A stretch of DNA of 64,000 bases from contig JAEWDM010000022.1 in assembly GCA_023390115.1 (NCBI GenBank), positions 434,001 through 498,000 of the forward strand, given 5' to 3'. Within the stretch, counting starts at the first letter, position 1; each line of letters starts with the position of its first letter. Position numbers and translations under genes: made by a program. This DNA comes from Bacillota bacterium (GTDB lineage: Bacteria; Bacillota; Clostridia; Acetivibrionales; DSM-27016). Below the pieces are notes generated by a model. That model was not told the DNA's origin and did not search any database. It saw only the letters and a program-made list of their open reading frames with translations. This document shows, in pieces, positions 7,956-15,403 of the stretch.

Positions 7956-9052
7956 AATGTGTCCCCCCTTCTTCCCTGAATGATCTCTCCATTGATTGCA
8001 TCTATTGCAATAATATAGTCACGATAAAGGTTAATTTCATCTTCATTATTTCCTATTTGAAAACGCCATGATGGGGTTAATGATATGCTACCATCAATGG
8101 ATTTTGTTACAATATACTCAAGTGTAATTTCACTAATATTGACCGTGTCCTTATCTAAATCAATTTGTCCTGCATTCTTCTTCATAATATTAAAAGCTTC
8201 ATCAATGTCCATAATTGAATGCTGAGAGGTGGTTTCTACAACATCAAAAAAGGAGCCACTAATTTTTTGAATTCCATCGCTGTCAACGAGAAAGTATATA
8301 TCATTATACCCAGTGACAGGAATGGCATCAACCATACGTTTATAAGCAATTTTGTAATAAGGACGTCGTCCGTTATTACCATAAGCGTGTATATAGTCAA
8401 CTTGATATTCGCTCAACTCAGCAATGCCTTCAATAATCTTATCACAACGCTTAACTGCCTCTTCAACTGAAAGATTGACCTTGGAATAACTCAGAGATGT
8501 TAGCAAATTATCATCAAAAGGATATAAATCGACTTTTCTATATTCCAGTGAAAAGCTTTCTTCTTCAGAAATAGTTTCACCAGCTTTTGGACTGTATGTA
8601 CTGTAAAGATAATAATCTCCGATGGCTGCGGAATTTGGTAACTTCCATACTCCATTTCTAGCATCAAATTCCGCTTTTGATGCGTTATCTCCAAAATACG
8701 ATGAAAACAAACTGGTTCGAAAAGCATCCGAAATTGGCTTTATTAAATATTGATATGAAGATACTGTTTTTATATTGTCAACATTGACATTTGCGTTGAC
8801 AATGATTTTCTTATTCTCATTAGCTATAATTGTATCTTCAAGTCTTTTATTGGAACTTTGCTCTATTATACTTTGATTTTGTGTAAGGATGTCATCATCA
8901 CTTATGTCTTGTTTGCTGGTCTCACCTTGAACATCACTTCTATCAGCAACAATAACCCCATCTTGCTCAACTGAATTTGGTGTATTGACACACGAAGACA
9001 GAATGGTAGAAAGAAACACACAGCAAATTATTAGCATCGGCAATTTCTTCAT
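7952..9052 (-). CDS. Lipoprotein of the exporter operon (DUF6034-like)
   Basis: A 366-residue precursor starting MKKLPMLIICCVFLS, with a signal peptide ending in a lipobox LSSC around residue 20. It should therefore be lipid-anchored on the outer face of the membrane. An Asp/Ser/Asn-rich linker follows, then a globular domain with repeated beta-type segments (PSWRFQIGN, YIIAIDAINGEIIQGR) that resembles DUF6034/PepSY-like folds. The ATG is 9 bases from AGGAG; a TTG three codons earlier is possible. It overlaps the first permease gene by four bases. A role in substrate capture or self-protection is a guess from position. Confidence 0.72.
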   Translation of the reverse strand: MKKLPMLIICCVFLSTILSSCVNTPNSVEQDGVIVADRSDVQGETSKQDISDDDILTQNQSIIEQSSNKRLEDTIIANENKKIIVNANVNVDNIKTVSSYQYLIKPISDAFRTSLFSSYFGDNASKAEFDARNGVWKLPNSAAIGDYYLYSTYSPKAGETISEEESFSLEYRKVDLYPFDDNLLTSLSYSKVNLSVEEAVKRCDKIIEGIAELSEYQVDYIHAYGNNGRRPYYKIAYKRMVDAIPVTGYNDIYFLVDSDGIQKISGSFFDVVETTSQHSIMDIDEAFNIMKKNAGQIDLDKDTVNISEITLEYIVTKSIDGSISLTPSWRFQIGNNEDEINLYRDYIIAIDAINGEIIQGRRGDTF

Positions 9053-9077
9053 AGTAATCAACTCCTAGTTTATGAGA

Positions 9078-9111
9078 TGATGTGGGAATGGGTAACCCCA
9101 TTCCCACATCA
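9078..9111 (-). other. Perfect 15-bp intercistronic hairpin
   Basis: Arms 9078-9092 and 9097-9111 are exactly complementary with a four-base loop. No T-run follows on the minus strand, so it is more likely an mRNA stabiliser or processing site than a full terminator. It separates the secreted DUF2712-like gene from the lipoprotein and exporter genes and may keep the first gene more highly expressed. Confidence 0.75.
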
Positions 9112-9119
9112 CAAGTATG

Positions 9120-9560
9120 TCATCTGCTGGCGTCAGTGCTCCACTGTCCGCTTGTCTTAACTTTCATATTAAGGTCATTAGCGTTGATGAGTGCTCCCAA
9201 GTACAGGTAATCACCCACTGATGCAGAGCTGTAGTAGGAAGAACCAAAATTACCAGTGCCGGATTTTGTAACAGTCTTACTTACGATAGCATTGTCCCAT
9301 TCGGTTGCGTTGTTATCGATCATGCCGTAAGTAATCCCGTAGCTGTTGTTTTTCCTGCTTGAAACAGTAACAACCCATTGTCTGTTATAGAGTCTCTCCA
9401 TAGATGAAGACGAACAACCGACTTGTTCGTCAGTGCCGATGTTGAAACTGTAGTAAAGGACTTCACGGTCACCGTCGCTGTAGGCAAATGCGGGAATACT
9501 CATAGAACCTACCAAAAGAACCGCCATCAGACTTGAAAGCAAAACTTTAACCTTTTTCAT
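9120..9560 (-). CDS. Secreted DUF2712-like protein
   Basis: A 146-residue precursor with a clear Sec signal peptide (MKKVKVLLSSLMAVLLVG, cleavage after PAFA near residue 26). The mature part of about 120 residues is Ser/Thr/Asn/Tyr-rich and ends in a beta-rich stretch (GDYLYLGALIN, SGQWSTDASR). Pattern and length recall DUF2712, a Firmicutes family of small secreted proteins; this match is from memory and moderate. It is the first gene of the exporter operon and lies about 195 bases behind a promoter whose spacer carries the BlaI-type dyad. It may be the substrate, or an external partner, of the ABC system. Confidence 0.72.
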   Translation of the reverse strand: MKKVKVLLSSLMAVLLVGSMSIPAFAYSDGDREVLYYSFNIGTDEQVGCSSSSMERLYNRQWVVTVSSRKNNSYGITYGMIDNNATEWDNAIVSKTVTKSGTGNFGSSYYSSASVGDYLYLGALINANDLNMKVKTSGQWSTDASR

Positions 9561-9762
9561 TTAGTTTCCCTCCTTATAAATTGATCATAGTGTCTTGTGC
9601 ATCCTTAGGATGGTCTTGCTCCAAACATAATTAGCCCATTGGAATCATCTTCTTTCCTGTATTGCTTTATTCAGCATTGGCTCTGCCAATAAACTGCTAG
9701 ATTTAGTGCCAAACTAGACCTTGTCCGATTATGGCATCTGAAACCAGATATGTATTAGCTTG

Positions 9763-9790
9763 TTTATACAGTATTTTATTACTGTCTCAA
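9763..9790 (-). promoter_or_regulatory. Promoter with BlaI-type operator for the exporter operon
   Basis: On the minus strand TTGAGA (9790-9785), 16 bases, then TATAAA (9768-9763). The spacer and box edges hold the perfect 18-bp dyad ACAGTA-TTTTAT-TACTGT (9768-9785 on the plus strand). The same sequence, with one change, lies in the spacer of the opposite promoter. A repressor bound here would block RNA polymerase at both genes. Confidence 0.7.
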
Positions 9791-9877
9791 TATTACACTA
9801 CCGAATCGGTGTTTGTCAAGATTTTTTGGATATTTTTCACTAATAATAATTTTTGATGTCATAATACTATAATGTTA

Positions 9878-9906
9878 TTGACACATTATTTTATTACTGT
9901 TAAAAT
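9878..9906 (+). promoter_or_regulatory. Promoter with BlaI-type operator for the repressor/M56 operon
   Basis: A textbook promoter: TTGACA (9878-9883), 17-base spacer, TAAAAT (9901-9906), about 50 bases before the repressor ATG. The spacer contains ACATTA-TTTTAT-TACTGT (9883-9900), 17 of 18 bases identical to the dyad in the divergent promoter, with 14 bases (TATTTTATTACTGT) exactly repeated. This indicates autoregulation and shared control. Confidence 0.75.
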
Positions 9907-9952
9907 GTATAAAAGTGTGATTTGAAATAACTTTGAAAAGGTGTGCGTAAAA

Positions 9953-10345
9953 ATGATGAATAAGTTGCCCCAAATTAGTGAAAGAGAGAAAGATGTAATG
10001 ACCGTCTTATGGCATATAGATAAGCCGTTAACTGCATCCGCTATTACTGAAAAGAAGGATGAGCTAAGTATTAACACTGTTCAATCCGTATTACGGAATT
10101 TACTAAAAAAGCAATATATTGAAGTTGCAGAAATTGTATATAGCGGCACCGTTCTGACAAGAAGCTATCAACCCCTTATAACAGCGGAACAGTATGCTGC
10201 TGACCAATTACAAGCTCTGAGGCTTAATACTTTAAATTTCTCTACCTTAAATTTCATAGATCACCTTCTAAAGAACGACAAATCAGTCGTTTTAGAGGAT
10301 TTAGAAGAAATGATAAGGAGAAGAAAAGAGAAGGAGGAAGAGTAA
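9953..10345 (+). CDS. BlaI/MecI/CopY-family repressor
   Basis: A 130-residue winged-helix repressor. The N-terminal domain (residues about 5-75) carries the family pattern: ISEREKDVMTVLWHIDKPL, then TASAITEKK, NTVQSVLRNLLKKQYI and the wing. The C-terminal helical part (about 80-125) would dimerise and hold the protease cleavage site. In the family the repressor binds dyads as a dimer and is inactivated when a partner M56 protease is triggered. Here the protease gene follows without a gap (TAA directly before ATG). Start: ATG ten bases after AAAGGTG; a GTG four codons earlier is less likely. Its probable targets are the two spacer dyads at 9768-9785 and 9883-9900. Confidence 0.92.
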   Translation: MMNKLPQISEREKDVMTVLWHIDKPLTASAITEKKDELSINTVQSVLRNLLKKQYIEVAEIVYSGTVLTRSYQPLITAEQYAADQLQALRLNTLNFSTLNFIDHLLKNDKSVVLEDLEEMIRRRKEKEEE

Positions 10346-11461
10346 ATGTCATCCTCCGTAATTTTATCTAATAGTGTGCTGTGCGCAATCGCTGCTGTTT
10401 TCTTGCTCCCGCTGATGAGAAATCCTAATGTTTTGACATTAAAAAAAGGAATTCCTGTTTTTGGTGCCGTTATTTTAGTCTTAATAAAAATGTTAGTTCC
10501 TTATGAATTCTCTTTCACGCATACCATACCATCACAGAATATACTTCCGGTAATTAAAGCGATTGAAAATATTTCTATTTTTGGAAAAATTACCATTGGG
10601 AGTATACTTTTTTTCCTTTGGATATTTATTGCTGTACTGTTCTTATTTCTATTGTTTCGTAAACATTCAAAATTGAAAAGTATTCTCGATTTAGTTCCCG
10701 AAACAAAAGAAAGCGAGATTCTTCAGCAAGTGACCATACTTTGTCAGCAAAATCAAATAAAAGCCAAACCTAAAATTATTAGATTGGAAATAAATACAAG
10801 CCCATTTATTGTAGGTTTAAGAAATCCTATTTTAGTTCTTCCATATTCGCAGTTTACCAAAGATGAAATTTCTTTTATACTCCAACATGAACTTGTGCAC
10901 CTAAAAAATAATCATATATTGATAAAGATGTGTTTAGAAGTTGTAACTGCTATATATTGGTGGAATCCCGTAATCTGGATTATACGCAAACAAGTTATCT
11001 GCGCACTCGAATCTCAAGCAGATGCTTATGTTATAGGTGATTTATCTAGTAAAGAAAGCTTATCTTATTTAGAAACGCTTCTTCAACTTTGTAAAGAAAA
11101 AACTAAGAAAGATACTTCTTTAGCACTTTCCTTTTCATTGACAAACAGTATGATTGAACGCCGAATACTAACTGCCTTAAAGCATAACTGTTTTCAGGAT
11201 AAACCAAGAATTTCTCTGTCTTATATCCTGCCAACAATACTATCTGTTGTGTTACTTCTTTCGTCTTTTACATACACATTTGAAGCATGTAAACGAAACC
11301 CTTCGGATATTGAAGGAACGTTTACTGCCGATTCTGAATCAGATTTTTTGATACTAAGAAATGATGGGAAATATGATTTATATATAGAGCACGAGTATGT
11401 TGCGACGGTCACCAGTATACCCGATGACTTTTCAGATTTACCGATACAAGGGGGGTATTGA
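10346..11461 (+). CDS. M56-family membrane metallopeptidase (BlaR1-like sensor)
   Basis: A 371-residue protein with three N-terminal membrane segments (about 6-24, 36-52, 84-104), a cytoplasmic zinc-peptidase domain with HELVH at about 181-185 and a third ligand region ALESQADAY near 222, and a fourth membrane segment at about 297-318. Family knowledge: such proteases cleave the paired BlaI-type repressor after an external signal. Unlike BlaR1 and MecR1 it has no penicillin-binding sensor domain; outside the membrane only about 50 residues remain (GTFTADSESDFLILRNDGKY), so it should sense something other than a beta-lactam. It is co-transcribed with the repressor and a small secreted protein. 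Confidence 0.9.
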   Translation: MSSSVILSNSVLCAIAAVFLLPLMRNPNVLTLKKGIPVFGAVILVLIKMLVPYEFSFTHTIPSQNILPVIKAIENISIFGKITIGSILFFLWIFIAVLFLFLLFRKHSKLKSILDLVPETKESEILQQVTILCQQNQIKAKPKIIRLEINTSPFIVGLRNPILVLPYSQFTKDEISFILQHELVHLKNNHILIKMCLEVVTAIYWWNPVIWIIRKQVICALESQADAYVIGDLSSKESLSYLETLLQLCKEKTKKDTSLALSFSLTNSMIERRILTALKHNCFQDKPRISLSYILPTILSVVLLLSSFTYTFEACKRNPSDIEGTFTADSESDFLILRNDGKYDLYIEHEYVATVTSIPDDFSDLPIQGGY

Positions 11462-11517
11462 TTATCTTTTGCGACATATGAAGAAAATACTAAGACGTTT
11501 AGAAAGGATGTTTTGTT

Positions 11518-11754
11518 ATGAAAAAATTGGCTATGTTTACCTTTTCATTAGTGTTTGTTTTTACATTATTATTTGGAGGATCTGAAATTACGGCATATGC
11601 TCAGTCATCTGATTATAATACTGATACCTCAGTCATTTCACCGCAAGCGGCAATTATTGAATGGCGATACAAAGCGGTTGATGGGAAATTGTACCGCAGG
11701 CAGTACAATTGCACAACATCTAAGTGGATTGGTGAATGGGAATTGGTTCCATGA
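11518..11754 (+). CDS. Small secreted protein downstream of the M56 sensor
   Basis: A 78-residue precursor with a signal peptide (MKKLAMFTFSLVFVFTLLFG, likely cleaved after AYA near residue 28). The mature part of about 50 residues ends with IEWRYKAVDGKLYRRQYNC and SKWIGEWELVP. The Trp/Tyr/Arg-rich tail resembles a widespread family of small Firmicutes secreted proteins (DUF6147-like; from memory). AGAAAGGATG precedes the start. It lies 56 bases behind the protease gene and before a strong terminator, so it is probably the third gene of that operon. It could be a signal read by the M56 sensor or an exported effector; neither is shown. Confidence 0.78.
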   Translation: MKKLAMFTFSLVFVFTLLFGGSEITAYAQSSDYNTDTSVISPQAAIIEWRYKAVDGKLYRRQYNCTTSKWIGEWELVP

Positions 11755-11819
11755 TGTGCTACTTTACAGAATTCTTTACTTGCAAGGTTAAGTCAAAATG
11801 AACCCTGAAACTGACTGAT

Positions 11820-11871
11820 AACAAAATGGGCTGTATCCTCTCGCAAGAGAAGTATACAGCCCATTTTGTTA
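11820..11871. terminator. Strong bidirectional terminator closing the BlaI/M56 operon
   Basis: Long inverted repeat beginning AACAAAATGGGCTGTAT and ending in its complement, with a short loop. A-rich on the left and T-rich on the right, it works in either direction. It separates the AT-rich module from the ICE backbone. Confidence 0.88.
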
Positions 11872-12218
11872 ACTCCCGATTTTTGTAGTTAGTCTCTTTA
11901 ATGCAATTTTCTTCTGTTCCTCATCTAAGATTTCTCGCTCTGATCGGTACAGTAGGCGCATGGTCTTTTAAGATGCTGGTATTGCCTGTTGTTTTGGTAT
12001 ACCCTGTTGTTTTGGTATACCCTGTTCTTTATCATGAAATTTTTTACCCCCGGTGATGTGCTCTGTTGGCATGGTTTTATAAAACCCTAGCATTGATTAT
12101 GCCATCTGAGGAAAAGTAAAGACTACGCCCAACAAATTGATGTCTACACCTTTTGTGTACAAGTTAAAGCAAAAAATAAAATTACTTTTCGCTATTCATA
12201 TCCGTTCACATGAGTAGT
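11872..12218. other. Gene-poor spacer with decayed coding trace
   Basis: About 350 bases with no convincing gene. A minus-strand frame of 30 codons (ending REILDEEQKKIALKRLTTKIGS and a stop near 11872) looks like the tail of a lost protein but is too short to name. The rest is AT-rich and holds the tandem repeat listed separately. This is a plausible junction scar between the accessory module and the ICE backbone. Confidence 0.4.
11985..12026. repeat. 18-bp tandem repeat, two copies plus a partial third
   Basis: CCTGTTGTTTTGGTATAC occurs at 11985-12002 and 12003-12020 and begins again at 12021 (CCTGTT). It is too short for a minisatellite call. It could be a replication-slippage product or a small array of binding sites. 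Confidence 0.8.
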
Positions 12219-12872
12219 TCAAGGGGGTCGCAGACTGGACTCCGCCCCCGTCCACCGATAATAAGGAAAACGGCAGACCGTCAAAATGTCTTTTTTGGCA
12301 GTCCCATCAAGTAAGCCCTGCGGTTTTGTGCGCTTTGGCAGAATAGAAATCTGAACGGGGGTGCAGAAAGCAGGCACCGCTGGCCTGTCCTCAAAGCAGC
12401 AAACGGCCTTTTTATCATTTATAGTTTCTCTGTGGCTTTGTTTCTGTATTGCCATCTTGTTATTCTCAGCAAGCATATCGAACGTGATATATTCCACTGC
12501 ATCACTTTTTGATGGCTCCTGTACAGTCAAAGTATCTATATGCTCCCTGTCTGCCTCGGCAGGGGAACTGTCATTTTCCGGTTCGAGAGTCTGCTCCACG
12601 AAAAGCAAGGTATACAGGTTAGAGCTTTGCCCACGGTTTCTTTCACGGAAACGGACCGCCTTTTCGATATACCCTGCTTCTACAAGCTCTTTTAAGGCGC
12701 GTTTTACCGTGGATATGGATATATGGAGCTGTACGGCCATAGTTGGGATAGCCGGATAGCAGGTCAGGTCTTTATTGGAACGGTCAATCAAGTAAATCAG
12801 CACAGAAAGCGCACGGCTTTTCAAACTGCTGGCATAGGCTTGATTTTTTAGTTCAGCTTGTTTTGTCATCAT
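12219..12872 (-). CDS. HTH_36-type helix-turn-helix protein
   Basis: A 217-residue protein with an N-terminal winged helix (residues about 18-75): SRALSVLIYLIDRSN, then CYPAIPTMAVQLHISISTVK and RALKELVEAGYIEK. This is the HTH_36/replication-initiator-like pattern common in ICE and plasmid regulators. The C-terminal half is of low complexity and not recognised. Start: ATG following GGAGTATTTTG. It ends the transfer operon that comes from the right and is followed by the gene-poor spacer. It could be a regulator or a replication-linked DNA-binding protein. Confidence 0.75.
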   Translation of the reverse strand: MMTKQAELKNQAYASSLKSRALSVLIYLIDRSNKDLTCYPAIPTMAVQLHISISTVKRALKELVEAGYIEKAVRFRERNRGQSSNLYTLLFVEQTLEPENDSSPAEADREHIDTLTVQEPSKSDAVEYITFDMLAENNKMAIQKQSHRETINDKKAVCCFEDRPAVPAFCTPVQISILPKRTKPQGLLDGTAKKDILTVCRFPYYRWTGAESSLRPP

Positions 12873-12896
12873 CAAAATACTCCTTACGCCGGGGCA

Positions 12897-13901
12897 TTAC
12901 GCCCCGGCGATATATTTTGTCATCATAGTTTTATATGCCTTGGCATTACTCATACCATCCGTAGGTTCAGGCTGGTACTCCAAAAATAACACTTTGTGAA
13001 AATCGCTTTGCAGTATTGCAGCATAATCATCTTTTACCTTTTCATGGGTAAACGGGCAAAGCACGGTGGCATCAATGGTTTCCAACCTTTTCAGCAAGAG
13101 CATGGAACGGGGAAGTTCATAGGGCTTTGTGCCGCAGATCGCCAGCAGCGTATCGGCGGTTTTGGCTGTTTCGCTCTGGTTCTGTGTATATCCAATATCA
13201 TAAACAATAAAATTAACGGGCGTTTTAATTGGGGAATTGCCGTAGTACACACCATCCAGCCGCCAACCGTCACCCTCCGGCTCCATATCGTAATCGGCTG
13301 CCATAGTGGTCAAAATACCGCTGTCGTTTTCCTCCACATAACAGACAGAAGCCCCCACAGCAGCAAGCCAAGAGGAAAGACCGATTGCCATAGTGGTAGC
13401 TCCCATTCGCGGCTGGGAGGAAACAACGGCAATACGGATATTCTCACAGTCAAACCGATAGCGCATGTTCCCCTCCACTTTTTTTGTCCGTTCCTTGGGA
13501 TGATAGCGTGTCATACCCTGTTCACTCAGGCATTCGGTGATTTCACTCTGGATAGCGGCAATTTCGGTTCCGCAGACGATATTACCCACACCACTGTCCA
13601 AAAGTGCCTGAAACAAAGGGTTGTCCCGTTTCAAACCCTCGTTAATAACGGTGATCCGGGGGCTGTACATGGTCAGAAATTCTTCGATGGCCTCGGCAAA
13701 TTCTTCGTCGCTGTCACCAAAAGCAATGCGATCCAGGATAACCCCGGTAAAATGAGAAAAGTTGCGCATATCATAAACGATAAACTGCTTGAGGACAAAG
13801 CTGCCCACCATCTTTTTGATGGGCGTATCGCTGTCCGTATCATACCAGCCGGTAAAATCCAACAGGTTTGTATGCTCCGTAGATGAAAGATATAAAATCA
13901 T
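12897..13901 (-). CDS. TadZ/CpaE-like P-loop protein with altered Walker A
   Basis: A 334-residue protein. The first 150 residues form a receiver-like domain (VYDMRNFSHF, ITVINEGLKRD), followed by a ParA/MinD-type fold: IAVVSSQPRMGATTMAIGLS near 165-184, ASVCYVEE, NFIVYDIGYT and a C-terminal helix. TadZ/CpaE proteins have this layout and place Tad pilus machines at the cell pole. Here the deviant Walker A reads PRMGATT, without the expected lysines, so ATP hydrolysis may be lost. A second, intact TadZ-like gene lies at 27722-28582. It is 15 bases from the peptidase gene, in the same operon. Confidence 0.7.
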   Translation of the reverse strand: MILYLSSTEHTNLLDFTGWYDTDSDTPIKKMVGSFVLKQFIVYDMRNFSHFTGVILDRIAFGDSDEEFAEAIEEFLTMYSPRITVINEGLKRDNPLFQALLDSGVGNIVCGTEIAAIQSEITECLSEQGMTRYHPKERTKKVEGNMRYRFDCENIRIAVVSSQPRMGATTMAIGLSSWLAAVGASVCYVEENDSGILTTMAADYDMEPEGDGWRLDGVYYGNSPIKTPVNFIVYDIGYTQNQSETAKTADTLLAICGTKPYELPRSMLLLKRLETIDATVLCPFTHEKVKDDYAAILQSDFHKVLFLEYQPEPTDGMSNAKAYKTMMTKYIAGA

Positions 13902-13916
13902 GTTTTTGCCTCCATA

Positions 13917-14741
13917 TCAATTTGAAACCGCCCAAAACGGACCGCCTGCGGCAGCTCCTTTTCGGGCCTCATTCATAATTAGTGATAGCTCCCACTCCTG
14001 CTGGCTACGCTTATGGCTGGCAGGATCAGCAACAAGGATTTTTCCCTCGCTGGTAACACCCCGAAGGACGATAAAATGCCCACTGGAGGTAAAATGCCCC
14101 TTGCTCATAATTGCCACTACCAGCTTGCCGGAAGAAAGCGCGTCAACTATATCCTGTGCCGACAAATCCCCCTCGCAGGATAATCCATAATCTTCGGCGG
14201 CAGCCGGTATCAGGCTGTGGTAAGAGCCGTTCCCCTCGCAGCGGTGTCCGTTTGCCACAGACCATTCGGAAAGCTCCACCGGGTCGTGGGGTTCTCCAGT
14301 TAGGGTGGATATAACGATGGACATGGCGGTGGGGCCGCAGCCGCCCTCTCCAATAGTGCCGGAAGTACCGTACATCTTATCCGCCCAGCGTTCATCAAGC
14401 TGGTTATAATAAACCACCTCCATGCCGCCGTCCGTAAATACGACTCCCTCATAGTTCTGTCCACTGCCCTCAATATAATCCTGCTCATAAATGCCGATGT
14501 TCTGGTTATAGCCGTAATTGATCTGCATATCCTTGATGGCGGCCAGCTCATCACTCATTGCCCATTCTGCGAATATAGACAACGGACTGGTCAGGATATA
14601 AAGAATCAGTGCAATCAGCAAAAGCAGAGCAACGGTCGGGCCTAAAATAATAATGAGCAGGCGTTTCCGCGCCTGCTCGTCCGTTACGGCCTGTGCCGCT
14701 ATATGTGCCAGTAATTTGGCTGTAATCGGGTCTACTGCCAT
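13917..14741 (-). CDS. Membrane-anchored C39-like cysteine peptidase
   Basis: A 274-residue protein with one N-terminal membrane segment (about residues 27-51) and an external papain-like domain of the peptidase C39_2 type: YYNQLDERW with the oxyanion glutamine near 114, GEGGCGPTAMS with the nucleophile near 135, SSGHFIVLRG with histidine near 217, and ADPAS supplying the third residue. The start used is the ATG after GAGGTGAAAATT. In related ICEs this slot usually holds a cell-wall hydrolase such as NlpC/P60 that opens peptidoglycan for the channel; a C39-like fold there is less usual. It could process an exported protein instead. Confidence 0.8.
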   Translation of the reverse strand: MAVDPITAKLLAHIAAQAVTDEQARKRLLIIILGPTVALLLLIALILYILTSPLSIFAEWAMSDELAAIKDMQINYGYNQNIGIYEQDYIEGSGQNYEGVVFTDGGMEVVYYNQLDERWADKMYGTSGTIGEGGCGPTAMSIVISTLTGEPHDPVELSEWSVANGHRCEGNGSYHSLIPAAAEDYGLSCEGDLSAQDIVDALSSGKLVVAIMSKGHFTSSGHFIVLRGVTSEGKILVADPASHKRSQQEWELSLIMNEARKGAAAGGPFWAVSN

Positions 14742-14841
14742 AATTTTCACCTCACAATAAATGGGCTCATTCGCACCCGGTTTTCACAAAGATTGTTCAA
14801 ATTATTAGGATGTTAATGCCCCGTCATAATCTCAAAGCAAA

Positions 14842-14883
14842 AAGTATCGCCTGTCACATCCGAGAAAATGACAGGCGATACTT
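14842..14883 (-). terminator. Intrinsic terminator after the AbrB-like gene
   Basis: Arms 14842-14856 and 14869-14883 are perfect over 15 bases, with a T-run on the minus strand. It lies about 145 bases downstream of the AbrB-like stop and about 100 bases before the peptidase gene, so those genes need another promoter or read-through. Confidence 0.8.
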
Positions 14884-15028
14884 ACAAAATACAGATAAGG
14901 CATACATCATTCAGGAAAAACAGCGTACTCCATTTATGTTTTGGCTGTTCATTCAGGCAAAACCTGTCCTGCATATGCCTGTGGCGCGTATGCTATCTGC
15001 AATATTGCCTTAGTAATAGCATAACTTT

Positions 15029-15292
15029 TCAGTCAATCTTTATTGGGTAAAGGACTTCGTTCTCTTTTGCCCCATGGAGCCGGTCAACACAGTCCCTGCA
15101 AACGTATTCGCTGCCGATGCCTATAAGATTAATCGCTGCGCCACAAAAATGGCAGCCCAGTTCAGTCTTTTTAATACTAATCCGGTCTGGCTCCAAGATA
15201 AGCTCTAAACTGTCTTTTTCTCTGATGCCCAGCGCCTTTCTGTACTCCAGCGGAAGAACAATACGCCCTAATTCATCAACTTTTCGTTCCAT
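15029..15292 (-). CDS. AbrB/MazE-type transition regulator with zinc ribbon
   Basis: An 87-residue protein. The first 45 residues are a swapped-hairpin AbrB domain (VDELGRIVLPLEYRKALGI, REKDSLELILE). The tail has CHFC near residue 47 and CRDC near 65, a likely zinc ribbon. Start: ATG after GAGGGATTCTTT. It is divergent from a small XRE regulator, with perfect palindromes between them. Family members repress genes in growing cells; here control of the transfer operon is likely but inferred. Confidence 0.92.
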   Translation of the reverse strand: MERKVDELGRIVLPLEYRKALGIREKDSLELILEPDRISIKKTELGCHFCGAAINLIGIGSEYVCRDCVDRLHGAKENEVLYPIKID

Positions 15293-15328
15293 AAAGAATC
15301 CCTCTTTCTATCCCATAAGTGTTCAATG

Positions 15329-15360
15329 TATAGTACATGTACTATATATAATACATGTAT
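15329..15360. promoter_or_regulatory. Perfect palindromic operator between AbrB-like and XRE genes
   Basis: TATAGTACATGTACTATA (15329-15346) is an exact 18-bp palindrome, followed by the exact 10-bp palindrome ATACATGTAT (15351-15360). Both share the core TACATGTA. They lie 36 bases upstream of the AbrB-like ATG and 43 bases upstream of the XRE ATG. This is a strong candidate for a dimeric regulator site that controls both genes. Confidence 0.8.
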
Positions 15361-15403
15361 AAATTATAAAGCATACCTTATCATAAAATCAAGAGGTGAT
15401 TTC

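Noticed and set aside
4900..9560. Lantibiotic or bacteriocin biosynthesis cluster
   Set aside because: No LanB, LanC, LanM, radical SAM or precursor peptide with a typical leader was found; only exporter and secreted proteins are present.
12996..13886. Plus-strand open frame of 296 codons
   Set aside because: It lies exactly opposite the TadZ-like gene, has no ribosome binding site and reads as low-quality protein; it is an antisense shadow.
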